A stretch of DNA of 7,401 nucleotides from Sphaerochaeta sp. UBA5849 (GCA_002432715.1 DJGJ01000073.1:88364-95764), one strand, 5' to 3'. Shown: positions 1 through 5,540, numbered from the stretch's first letter. The notes: a model not told the origin generated them from the sequence alone. Program-made: numbers and translations.

Positions 1-468
1 GGTTTCGGGATTCCTGTTGTAGGGTCGTTCCTAGGATGGACTGAACAGATTCCGGCTCTCACCAAGGAAGATCGCAAACAGGTGGTTGCAAAGGCGGTAT
101 CATACCTGCAAAAAGGAGAGAGTGTGTACATTTTCCCCGAAGGCGGATTGAACACCCAAGAGACCTTGATGGCTTTCAAACGGGGCATCGCAGAGATATA
201 CCTTTCCCATCCCTGCCCTGTCATCCCCATCGGGCTCATCGCCCCCAAGCGACGGGTGAAAAACAAGATGAGCAGGACTGCCGGCAGAACCATGACGGTG
301 GTAAGCCGCAACTACTATGCAAATATCGGAAAACCGATGGAGTTCAAAGCGGCTCTTTCGTTGGCCGAGGTGGACCGAGACAAGGCTTGTCAGAGCATTC
401 TTGATGAGCTTGGCATACGAATCGAAGCCTTGATTCGAGAAATCAAGACCGACAAATTCTGGAGTTGA
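1..468 (+). CDS. 1-acyl-sn-glycerol-3-phosphate acyltransferase (PlsC family), 5'-truncated by the window
   Basis: The frame is open from base 1 to a TGA at 466-468, so this is the C-terminal 155 residues of a longer protein. The visible part carries the glycerolipid acyltransferase signature FPEGG (bases 133-147, the FPEGTRS-type block that contacts the glycerol phosphate), preceded by a GIPVVGSFLGW-like block and followed by a PVIPIGL strand typical of the fourth conserved block. The catalytic HxxxxD motif should lie upstream of the window. The family transfers an acyl chain to lysophosphatidic acid or a related lysolipid at the inner membrane in phospholipid synthesis. The exact acceptor cannot be told from this fragment. 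The next gene begins 2 bp after the stop, so the two are probably cotranscribed. An internal ATG at 82 is not the real start, because conserved sequence continues in frame upstream of it. Confidence 0.85.
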   Translation, partial: GFGIPVVGSFLGWTEQIPALTKEDRKQVVAKAVSYLQKGESVYIFPEGGLNTQETLMAFKRGIAEIYLSHPCPVIPIGLIAPKRRVKNKMSRTAGRTMTVVSRNYYANIGKPMEFKAALSLAEVDRDKACQSILDELGIRIEALIREIKTDKFWS

Positions 469-470
469 CC

Positions 471-1214
471 ATGGAAGACCTACAACGCGCATTTTCCGAA
501 TTCAAGACCCAGGTGCAGGAGATTGCCGAGCATGCAGATTCGGTACAGAAGCTGAGCTTCAAGGCGGAGTTGAAGAACGGTACTTCGTTCCGTTTCAACT
601 ACAACGCCGATTCCTTCGGTCCCAAGCAAGCCTACCATCCGAATTCTGTTTTCAACGGCATTGTAGACTGTGTTTCCGCCTTTATCGCCATTTGGCTGGT
701 TTCCCTCTTCACGGTGCGGATGCTGAAGGCCGACAGGGTTGAGCTCTCCTTGATACTTTCCTTCTCGTTCATGGTTGCCGTCTTTGTGTTCTCCGCCCTC
801 TATCACTTCATGCACCGAGAGAAGAAAAGCTGTCTGGTATTCTACAATCTCAAGGAGATTTCCAAAATACTGGCATTGGCATTTATCAACCTCACCATCG
901 CCACCTTCTTTGACGCCGGCAAACTGCAAATCACCCAATCGCTCTCCTTGGCTCTGGTTGCCTTGAGCCTCCTTTTCCTCGTAGGAAGAACCCAACTTTC
1001 CCTGCAGGTAAGTCTTGCCCTTGCCGCCATGCTTCCCCTGCTTTCCCTCATCGCATCCCAGTCGCTTGAGAGTGTGATCCGCACCCTGCTCTTCAGCCTC
1101 TGGTCGCTGGTTGCCCTGGTGAGCAAACCACAATCGCGCATGCGGACCACTTCGATTTTTGCCTTGGTCGGCCTCCTCTCCCTTGCAACTCAACTGAATG
1201 CCGTGATGATTTGA
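471..1214 (+). CDS. Seven-helix membrane protein, probable degenerate hemolysin III / PAQR-family member
   Basis: 247 aa. The ATG at 471 is preferred over TTG at 465 because GGAG at 461-464 sits 6 nt upstream of it. A charged N-terminal region of about 55 residues precedes seven hydrophobic segments at roughly 59-84, 92-113, 128-147, 153-172, 176-195, 199-217 and 227-246. The spacing resembles the hemolysin III/PAQR fold: an N-S-V-F-N-G entry to helix 1 (the family often has H-G), SALYH (S108 to H112, the family's SxxxH motif) at the end of helix 2, and a final helix that aligns with the family's H-x-x-F-H...H pattern. The other expected metal/catalytic residues are replaced: the helix-3 Asp by K128 and the helix-7 His residues by T227, A231 and Q241. 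The family assignment is my inference from pattern. It could instead be an unrelated seven-helix protein. Linkage to the acyltransferase hints at a membrane-lipid role. Confidence 0.6.
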   Translation: MEDLQRAFSEFKTQVQEIAEHADSVQKLSFKAELKNGTSFRFNYNADSFGPKQAYHPNSVFNGIVDCVSAFIAIWLVSLFTVRMLKADRVELSLILSFSFMVAVFVFSALYHFMHREKKSCLVFYNLKEISKILALAFINLTIATFFDAGKLQITQSLSLALVALSLLFLVGRTQLSLQVSLALAAMLPLLSLIASQSLESVIRTLLFSLWSLVALVSKPQSRMRTTSIFALVGLLSLATQLNAVMI

Positions 1215-1215
1215 C

Positions 1216-1244
1216 TTTTCAAGACCCTCTGTTGCGCCTATACT
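1216..1244 (+). promoter_or_regulatory. Candidate sigma-70-type promoter for the oxidoreductase gene
   Basis: TTTTCA (1216-1221) and TATACT (1239-1244) are separated by 17 bp in the 49-bp gap before the oxidoreductase. Transcription would start near 1251, just ahead of the Shine-Dalgarno. Hexamer matches are 4/6 and 4/6 or better, so this is suggestive only. It would allow expression separate from the upstream membrane genes. Confidence 0.35.
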
Positions 1245-1263
1245 GGAACGCAGGAGGAGCCAT

Positions 1264-2232
1264 ATGAAACTAGGAATACTGGGAGCAGGCAATATTGCTC
1301 GCAAGATGGCCGCTACGGTTAATGAAATGGAACATGTCGAGGCGCATGCGGTTGCATCCCGCGATTTGCAGAAGGCACGCGAGTTTGCCCAAAAATGGAA
1401 TGTGCGCAAGGCGTATGGATCCTATGAGGAGATGCTCAGCGACCCCGAGATTGATTTGGTGTACGTCTGTACTCCCCATTCCCTGCATTTTGAGCATATG
1501 ATGATGTGCCTTGACAAAGGCAAGCATGTTTTGTGCGAAAAGTCTTTCACCATGAACGCCGAGCAGGCCAGGAAGGTCCTTGCCTACGGCAGGGAGAAAA
1601 AATTGCTCGTCGCTGAAGCAATTTGGACAAGGTATCTGCCCATGCGCCTGGTGCTCGATCAGATTTTGGAGCGGAGGGTCATCGGAGAGCCGCATGCACT
1701 GACGGCCAATTTGTGTTATCCGGTCAAGGGTGTCAAGCGTTTGACCGATCCCGCCCTCGCCGGCGGAGCCCTGCTGGATGTGGGCGTCTATCCGATCAAC
1801 TTTGCAATGATGGTGTTCGGCAACAACATCGAGAGCATTGAATCGAGTTGCATCAAGACCGACAGCGGAGTGGATGAATCCAACTCCATCACCCTCACCT
1901 TCAAGGGGGATAAGATGGCCGTATTGCACTCCTCCATGGTCAGCACCTCGGACCGTCGTGGAGCCATCTTCGGCACCAGGGGGTTCATCGAGTTCTTGAA
2001 TATCAACAACTGCGAGGGAATCAACGTATACGACAAGGAATACAATCTGGTGGAGACCTACAAACCCTTCAAATTTATCACCGGTTTCGAACATCAGGTT
2101 GAAGCATGCCGCAAGGCGATCGAGGAAGGAGCGCTTGAGTGCAAGCAGATGCCTCACAGCGAAATCATCAAAGTCATGGAAGTGATGGATACACTGCGCT
2201 CACAGTGGGGTATCCGCTTCCCAGGAGAGTGA
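1264..2232 (+). CDS. Gfo/Idh/MocA-family NAD(P)-dependent oxidoreductase (dihydrodiol dehydrogenase type)
   Basis: 322 aa, the usual family length. The N-terminal Rossmann domain opens with GILGAGNIA (G7, G9, A12) for NAD(P) binding. The family's catalytic block is present as CEKSFTMN (E92-K93), and a second block GGALLDVGVYPINF supplies D172 and Y176 in the usual Lys/Asp/Tyr-or-His arrangement. EAIWTRYLP (about 118-126) is very like the corresponding block of dimeric dihydrodiol dehydrogenases, which oxidise trans-dihydrodiols and some sugars. The C-terminal half is the alpha/beta sheet domain of the family. The natural substrate in bacteria is usually a sugar or polyol and cannot be assigned here. 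An AGGAGG-type ribosome site at 1252-1257 lies 6 nt from the ATG. The next gene follows after 3 bp, indicating cotranscription. Confidence 0.9.
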   Translation: MKLGILGAGNIARKMAATVNEMEHVEAHAVASRDLQKAREFAQKWNVRKAYGSYEEMLSDPEIDLVYVCTPHSLHFEHMMMCLDKGKHVLCEKSFTMNAEQARKVLAYGREKKLLVAEAIWTRYLPMRLVLDQILERRVIGEPHALTANLCYPVKGVKRLTDPALAGGALLDVGVYPINFAMMVFGNNIESIESSCIKTDSGVDESNSITLTFKGDKMAVLHSSMVSTSDRRGAIFGTRGFIEFLNINNCEGINVYDKEYNLVETYKPFKFITGFEHQVEACRKAIEEGALECKQMPHSEIIKVMEVMDTLRSQWGIRFPGE

Positions 2233-2235
2233 GAG

Positions 2236-2730
2236 ATGGAATTGGAAGAGAGAATGGCGATCTTGGTGGCACAGGAAGAACTGCTCACATTTGAGACGTT
2301 CACCTGCGAGGATGCATGGGAACTGGGGAAAATCTTTGTTGCCGATGCAATGGATAATGATTTGAAGATTGCCATCTCCATCAAGGCACTGAGTGGAAAG
2401 ACACTGTTCCATTATGCCCTTGAGGGAACCAATCTGGGCAACGACGGGTGGATCGACCGCAAATTCCGTACCGTCCAGCATTTTGAGATGAGCACCCTTC
2501 GCTACTCACTGTTTCTCAAGAAGCGGGGGGCAACCCTTGCCGATCGCGGATTGGACCCCTCTCAATTTGTGGCATGCGGTGGTGGCTTCCCGATTTTCGT
2601 CGAGGGAGTCGGTTGTGTCGCAGCCGCCATGGTCTCAGGCCTCAGGGACGTCGAGGACCATGAAGTTTTGATTCGTTGCATCAGCAAGTATTTGCTGGTC
2701 GACGATGTCCCGCGTTATCCGATCGACTGA
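2236..2730 (+). CDS. UPF0303 / HbpS-like (heme-binding or heme-degrading domain) protein
   Basis: 164 aa, full length for the family. Recognisable blocks are TLFHYALEGT (56-65), GWIDRKFRTV (71-80, the conserved W-x-x-RK-x-TV), CGGGFPIFVEGVG (114-126) and VSGLRDVEDHE (133-143), in the order seen in the UPF0303/YBR137W group. Members share the fold of Streptomyces HbpS, an octameric heme-binding protein linked to redox sensing. For UPF0303 members the biochemical role is largely unproven, so heme binding is inference. It is cytoplasmic, with no signal peptide. GGAG at 2224-2227 lies inside the end of the oxidoreductase gene, 8 nt before the ATG, and the gap between the two genes is 3 bp, so they are probably co-translated. 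Its last 16 bp overlap the convergent CYTH gene. Confidence 0.85.
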   Translation: MELEERMAILVAQEELLTFETFTCEDAWELGKIFVADAMDNDLKIAISIKALSGKTLFHYALEGTNLGNDGWIDRKFRTVQHFEMSTLRYSLFLKKRGATLADRGLDPSQFVACGGGFPIFVEGVGCVAAAMVSGLRDVEDHEVLIRCISKYLLVDDVPRYPID

Positions 2731-3296
2731 GCCTTGAGCAGGTGCGTGTAGTACCTGCTTTCAATGTCGGCTTGGTCTAGTCCCAGCCTATGCAGCATTT
2801 CCATCAGGAAGGTCCTCGCTATGGGGACCTTCTTTTCCTCTTCAAGGATGAACTCCATCTCCAAGAACCAACCAAGCGGAGGGACTTCGACCAGTTCCAG
2901 ATGCAATAGAGGAAGGTCATCGGAAACTTGATAGGAGTAGGCATATCCCCTTTTGGTTTTTCGAATATGGACTTCATATCCGAGGGACAGGCAGAATGCA
3001 TGTGCATTCTCAAACTGGCTGTCGCTTGCTGTGAACTCCAGCTCCTGATTAACCTCGATGCCGTCCTTGAGTGTCTTGTATTTTCTGGTGAAAACCAGTT
3101 GGCCCGACAAAGCAGAAAAGGAAGGGCCGATGCTCTCTCTTCTGAGCCTGAAAAGAGCGTCCTCGCCCGGGGTGCAGTAGTAGACATCCTCTTTGATCTC
3201 GCAAAGAGGTGCAGAGACGCCGTCCAGTCCATCAAGCCTGCATTTCATCTTCGCTTGGTCATGCACATGGGCTTTCAGCTCAACCTCATAGGACAT
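2715..3296 (-). CDS. CYTH-domain protein (class IV adenylate cyclase CyaB / triphosphatase family)
   Basis: 193 aa. The protein starts MSYEVELK, giving the CYTH signature ExExK at E4, E6 and K8, which binds metal and triphosphate. Other tunnel-wall features follow in order: D37-V-Y-Y, an LFRLRRE strand (R50, R52), FTRKYK (R71-K74), QELEF (E85, E87), KTKRGYAY (K113-R116), HLELVEV then LG.FLEMEF (E146, E148) and a C-terminal SRYYTHLL like the CyaB S-Y-x-x-L-L ending. The family acts on triphosphates: cAMP synthesis from ATP, thiamine triphosphate or inorganic triphosphate hydrolysis. The layout best fits the CyaB/class IV branch, but the reaction is not decided by sequence. A GGAAGG site on the minus strand (about 3303-3308) precedes the ATG by 6 nt inside the end of the upstream membrane gene, whose stop lies 1 bp away (TGACATG), so the two are translationally coupled. 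Confidence 0.85.
   Translation of the reverse strand: MSYEVELKAHVHDQAKMKCRLDGLDGVSAPLCEIKEDVYYCTPGEDALFRLRRESIGPSFSALSGQLVFTRKYKTLKDGIEVNQELEFTASDSQFENAHAFCLSLGYEVHIRKTKRGYAYSYQVSDDLPLLHLELVEVPPLGWFLEMEFILEEEKKVPIARTFLMEMLHRLGLDQADIESRYYTHLLKAQSIG
2808..2836 (+). terminator. Candidate plus-strand terminator inside the convergent CYTH gene
   Basis: GAAGGTCC (2808-2815) and GGACCTTC (2825-2832) form a perfect 8-bp stem with a 9-nt loop, followed by TTTT and a pyrimidine-rich stretch. It lies about 80 nt past the stop of the HbpS-like gene and could end that transcript antisense to the CYTH gene. The loop is longer than ideal and the sequence also encodes part of the CYTH protein, so chance is possible. 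Confidence 0.3.
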
Positions 3297-3297
3297 G

Positions 3298-4074
3298 TCA
3301 GTCCTTCCAGGGGAAAATCATGTTTTTCAATGAGCGATGACCGACACATTCGCGTTCCTCATACAGCAGTTCGTCCCAAGGCAGGTGTTTTCTGTCAGCA
3401 TCCGCATGCTCTTCCAAATAGTCATACTTGAGCATCAAAAGCTTCACCGCATCACTGGAAGCAAGGTACATGCCGGTAATACCGGGAGCGAGACCTGCCA
3501 GCAACGCCGAGAAAACCAGAGTAACCACCTGATATACAGCAAAGAAGAGGGTGAAGAAGAGATTGTCGAATACGATGATGAAACTCTTCTTCAGCGTTTT
3601 CGTCGGCCTGTCGCCTTGCATGAGAAAGAACAAGGGAAAGTAGTAGAACAGTGCGAACATCAAGCCCATGAAGAGCCAGAACAGCAGGACACTGAGCAAC
3701 ATGCCGATTGCATTTCCGTAACTGAGGTAGAACGGAATGACAAACATGATGAGGGTGGCATCGAGCACGATCAAGAGCCAGTACAACAGGGCATGGCGCC
3801 ACGACTCCCTGATCCCCCGCTTGAAGCCTTCCCAGCCGGGTCGTTCATACTTGGCATAGGCGTGCGTCGAAGCGGCAGCTCCCGCACTGTAGAAGGCGAA
3901 CAACCCTGCACTGGCCAAAAGAGTGAGCAAACCGAGAGCTCCATTGGTGCCAAAGAGCGACATGCCGCCCATGAAGGCAAGCAGAATCAAGAGAAAACCC
4001 AAGTTGATCACAACCATCGAAATGAGGTTGTCCCAGCCGTCGAAAAACGCTTTTTTCAGAAAGAATCCAGTCAT
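3298..4074 (-). CDS. Multi-pass membrane protein, possibly YesL/DUF624-like
   Basis: 258 aa from the ATG at 4074-4072. An in-frame ATG 7 codons further upstream (4095) would add MYEYSCS. The shorter start is preferred because the longer one would lie within the spacer of the likely promoter. Hydrophobic segments lie at about 17-39, 44-68, 95-117, 122-152 and 171-196. A polar C-terminal tail of about 55 residues follows, ending IFPWKD. The first helix context (F-x-x-GWDNLISMVVINLGFLL) and the cluster of aromatic helices recall the YesL/DUF624 membrane family, but I see no decisive motif. There is no signal peptide or catalytic signature. No Shine-Dalgarno precedes either start; a -10-like hexamer ends 6 nt before the 4074 ATG, as at other genes here. 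The CYTH gene follows after 1 bp, so the two probably function or are controlled together. Confidence 0.75.
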   Translation of the reverse strand: MTGFFLKKAFFDGWDNLISMVVINLGFLLILLAFMGGMSLFGTNGALGLLTLLASAGLFAFYSAGAAASTHAYAKYERPGWEGFKRGIRESWRHALLYWLLIVLDATLIMFVIPFYLSYGNAIGMLLSVLLFWLFMGLMFALFYYFPLFFLMQGDRPTKTLKKSFIIVFDNLFFTLFFAVYQVVTLVFSALLAGLAPGITGMYLASSDAVKLLMLKYDYLEEHADADRKHLPWDELLYEERECVGHRSLKNMIFPWKD

Positions 4075-4080
4075 GCTACA

Positions 4081-4109
4081 AGAGTACTCATACACGGGCT
4101 TGAAAGCAA
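4081..4109 (-). promoter_or_regulatory. Candidate promoter for the membrane protein-CYTH pair (predicts a leaderless mRNA)
   Basis: On the minus strand TTGCTT (4109-4104) and TACTCT (4086-4081) are spaced 17 bp. Six bases separate the -10-like hexamer from the ATG at 4074, so transcription would begin at the start codon itself. Each hexamer matches consensus at only 3/6. The geometry, repeated elsewhere in the window, is the main support. Confidence 0.35.
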
Positions 4110-4135
4110 GAGGGTTTGGAGAAGAGCTTCGCTAT

Positions 4136-4345
4136 TCAATTGGTCAAGAAATCGAGGATGTCCCAGCCAGGCTGTTCACTCTGCTTGTACAGTTCGGTAT
4201 ACCCGCACTGTTTGCAGGTGATGGTAACAAACCGTTTGTTCTGCACATCGAAAATCTTGGCAAAATTGCCTCCGGTAGCCTGGAAGCGGTCGCTTTCATA
4301 GTGGGTGCAACCGCATTTGGGACACACATACTGTTGTTTTTCCAT
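4136..4345 (-). CDS. Small zinc-ribbon protein (YpzJ/DUF2082-like)
   Basis: 69 aa. Two CxxC knuckles, C8-P-K-C11 and C44-K-Q-C47, with G12 and G48 following, form a treble-clef or rubredoxin-like zinc ribbon. Between them lies ATGGNFAKIFDVQNKRFVTI, which matches the T-G-G-x-x-[SA]-K-x-F-D-V-Q-N block of predicted nucleic-acid-binding Zn-ribbon proteins of the COG3478/DUF2082 type. Function is unknown for this family; nucleic-acid binding is a prediction. The GYTELYK ending of the ribbon is also typical. It is cytoplasmic and freestanding: 61 bp separate it from the membrane gene downstream, with no clear terminator between. Its start lacks a good Shine-Dalgarno; a weak -10-like TAAAGT lies 7 nt before the ATG. 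Confidence 0.85.
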   Translation of the reverse strand: MEKQQYVCPKCGCTHYESDRFQATGGNFAKIFDVQNKRFVTITCKQCGYTELYKQSEQPGWDILDFLTN

Positions 4346-4380
4346 GGACTCTACTTTACCATGAAAAAGCCGCAGATAAA

Positions 4381-4400
4381 AAGAGGGTAAAAACCCTCTT
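4381..4400 (-). terminator. Perfect 8-bp hairpin, likely minus-strand terminator between tRNA and zinc-ribbon gene
   Basis: AAGAGGGT (4381-4388) and ACCCTCTT (4393-4400) flank a 4-nt A loop. Read on the minus strand the stem is followed by further T residues (five in a row including the stem end), as in an intrinsic terminator. On the plus strand there is no T tract. It would stop minus-strand transcripts coming from the glycosidase remnant before they reach the zinc-ribbon gene. Its last two bases form the start of the tRNA -35 box. Confidence 0.5.
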
Positions 4401-4428
4401 GACTAAACCAAACACCATTGGCTATAGT
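4399..4428 (+). promoter_or_regulatory. Promoter of the tRNA-Met gene
   Basis: TTGACT (4399-4404) and TATAGT (4423-4428) are 18 bp apart, each 5/6 to the sigma-70-type consensus. The predicted start near 4435 is about 8 nt before the mature tRNA 5' end. This is the best promoter in the window. Confidence 0.75.
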
Positions 4429-4442
4429 GCAAGAGTTGTTAC

Positions 4443-4515
4443 GGCGGCATAGCTCAGTTGGTAGAGCAAACGGCTCATATCCGTTCGGTCAGGGGTCCAA
4501 GTCCCTTTGCCGCTA
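4443..4515 (+). tRNA. tRNA-Met(CAT), elongator type
   Basis: The cloverleaf folds fully: acceptor GGCGGCA/TGCCGCT (7 bp with G1-U72 wobble), D stem GCTC/GAGC with loop AGTTGGTA, anticodon stem AACGG/CCGTT with loop CTCATAT (anticodon CAT at 4476-4478), a 5-nt variable loop, T stem AGGGG/CCCTT (one G-U) and discriminator A at 4515. CCA is not encoded. The G1-U72 pair with A73 and the GGCGG...CCGCTA acceptor match elongator tRNA-Met of Bacillus-type organisms rather than the initiator (which has an unpaired position 1 and a GGG/CCC anticodon stem) or the Ile2 tRNA read by lysidine. The T loop reads TCCAAGT, so position 55 is C in place of the near-universal U. Confidence 0.9.
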
Positions 4516-4518
4516 ATC

Positions 4519-4559
4519 AGAAGGCCTCCTTGGAATTCCAAGGAGGCCTTCTCTTTCTC
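4519..4559 (+). terminator. Intrinsic terminator of tRNA-Met: perfect 34-bp palindrome plus T-rich tail
   Basis: Bases 4519-4535 are the exact reverse complement of 4536-4552 (17-bp arms, no mismatch, GAATTC at the centre). The hairpin begins 3 nt after the tRNA discriminator base and is followed by CTTTCTC on the plus strand, while the minus side lacks T residues. So it acts on the tRNA transcript, and its position so close to the tRNA means 3' processing must cut right at the hairpin base. Confidence 0.7.
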
Positions 4560-4901
4560 AAGCCAGATTCCTGACTGAATGCACCATCGGACATGCGTGA
4601 ACTTCCACAGTGATTTGCAGTTGCAGGATGTGGACGAACAGAGTCCTGTGGAGGCAGAGCGGGCGAGGTGGAGCCTTCTGTATTGAATTCGGTTTGATGC
4701 TCCAAACCATACGCAAGAATATCGGGATAGGCGTCCTTTCCGAAATCACGGTAGTGTGCCTCAAGCAGGACACAGCCCTGCAACGCTTGCCTGCGGTCGG
4801 TGGTAGCTTCTACGGTGAAGGGTAGCCGGTGTTCCTTGATAAAAACAGACGCCCTAACATACGCACTGAGCGCTTCCAGCTCCAATGAGTACAATTTGCA
4901 T
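4553..4901 (-). pseudogene. Decayed family 4 glycoside hydrolase (GH4) N-terminal remnant
   Basis: On the minus strand an AAGAGGAGA ribosome site (4919-4911) precedes an ATG at 4901 that opens MQIVLIGAGSAQ, the N-terminus of GH4 alpha-glucosidase/alpha-galactosidase/alpha-galacturonidase proteins (NAD-binding GxGS). The frame stops three codons later at a TAG. One frame over, the sequence continues FIKEHRLPFTVEATTDRR-QALQGC, the GH4 block that normally comes about 40 residues further on, so an internal deletion with a frameshift is implied. A third frame then gives a stretch (LCLHRT...HILQLQITVEVHACP) resembling the F-H-S-L-R...ILEIC.D.E..CP block. The sequence ends at the tRNA terminator; the C-terminal two thirds of a roughly 430-residue enzyme are absent. 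The first two blocks are convincing, the third is weaker. It can no longer make an enzyme. Confidence 0.7.
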
Positions 4902-4933
4902 TCTGTTCAATCTCCTCTTGTAGTACTATAGTA

Positions 4934-4962
4934 TGGTTTTCCCGATCACGAAAGCCTATACT
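4934..4962 (+). promoter_or_regulatory. Candidate promoter of the ThpR-like gene (leaderless geometry)
   Basis: TATACT (4957-4962) ends exactly 6 nt before the ATG at 4969. The region 17 bp upstream (TGGTTT, 4934-4939) is a poor -35 box. The -10 hexamer and its distance are the support. Confidence 0.35.
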
Positions 4963-4968
4963 GCTGCC

Positions 4969-5490
4969 ATGAGAATCTTCTATGCGCTTACCTTTGATGA
5001 GAAGACGCTGGACACAATTTGTGCCATCCAGGACAGCATCGAAGTGCTGCTTGACAAGGGTCGAAGAACCGCCCGGCCCAATCTGCACCTTACACTGAGT
5101 TTTTTGGGCGAGCAGGATCCTCTCTTGCTGCCTCTTTTCAAAGAGGTATTGGATAGGCTTCCCGGCAACCCGATTTGCCTGCAGTTTACGCATCTCGGAC
5201 ACTTTGACAAGGCTGGAGGAAGCATCCTTTGGCTGGGAATGAAACACAATACCGACATTCAGGCAATCCAGGAGATGTTGGTCAAGGACCTCAGGCGCAA
5301 CGGCATCAGTTTCTCCGATACTCCGTTTAACGCCCATGTGACCCTGTTTCGCAATGCCCGCATTGCAGAACTTCCTTTTTTGTCGGCCTTCCGCGGCAAC
5401 GCACAGGCATTGCACCTGATGCACTCCCATCAGGTCCATTCAGTTCTCACCTATACGCCTCTGGCTTCTAACTTTTTATCAGAAAACTAG
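4969..5490 (+). CDS. thpR: RNA 2',3'-cyclic phosphodiesterase / 2'-5' RNA ligase (ThpR/LigT family)
   Basis: 173 aa. Two HxTx motifs, H40-L-T-L in NLHLTLSFLG and H123-V-T-L in NAHVTLFRNA, are the paired catalytic histidines and threonines of the 2H phosphoesterase superfamily, set in the pseudo-symmetric two-lobe fold. Members open 2',3'-cyclic phosphates on RNA, or join tRNA halves with 2'-5' linkage in vitro; the in vivo role is unsettled. The start MRIFYALTF matches the family's usual first strand (MR-x-F-x-A). An in-frame ATG at 4933 would add 12 residues (MVFPITKAYTAA) that do not fit the family and overlap the likely promoter, so 4969 is chosen. There is no Shine-Dalgarno. It is divergent from the GH4 remnant and apparently monocistronic. 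Confidence 0.9.
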   Translation: MRIFYALTFDEKTLDTICAIQDSIEVLLDKGRRTARPNLHLTLSFLGEQDPLLLPLFKEVLDRLPGNPICLQFTHLGHFDKAGGSILWLGMKHNTDIQAIQEMLVKDLRRNGISFSDTPFNAHVTLFRNARIAELPFLSAFRGNAQALHLMHSHQVHSVLTYTPLASNFLSEN

Positions 5491-5505
5491 TTGGATTTGG
5501 CTTCA

Positions 5506-5534
5506 TTGCATCGATTTTGTTTGTATGCTATGGT
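5506..5534 (+). promoter_or_regulatory. Candidate promoter of the methyltransferase gene (leaderless geometry)
   Basis: TTGCAT (5506-5511) and TATGGT (5529-5534) are 17 bp apart, and the -10 ends 6 nt before the ATG at 5541. Hexamer matches are 3/6 and 4/6. The short intergenic gap and absence of a ribosome site support a transcript starting at the ATG. Confidence 0.4.
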
Positions 5535-5540
5535 CAGGCC

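Noticed and set aside
480..1409. 309-residue minus-strand open frame
   Set aside because: Lies antisense to the seven-helix protein and the oxidoreductase start; rich in G, E and H as expected of an antisense shadow, with no domain pattern or ribosome site.
1270..2157. 295-residue minus-strand open frame
   Set aside because: Shadow of the well-supported Gfo/Idh/MocA gene.
3337..4221. 294-residue plus-strand open frame
   Set aside because: Antisense to the membrane protein, which has coherent transmembrane helices; the plus-strand translation is low-complexity charged sequence.
4443..4515. Initiator tRNA or Ile2(CAT) identity
   Set aside because: Paired position 1 and an AACGG/CCGTT anticodon stem exclude an initiator; acceptor stem GGCGG with U72-A73 fits elongator tRNA-Met better than Ile2, though a tRNA-type classifier would settle it.
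4517..4894. 125-residue minus-strand frame as an intact gene
   Set aside because: Starts at TTG in the middle of a better ribosome site plus ATG context, runs through the tRNA terminator palindrome and changes character midway; explained by the GH4 remnant.
4933..4968. Upstream ATG of the ThpR-like gene
   Set aside because: The 12 extra residues do not fit the family N-terminus and overlap the likely -10 box.
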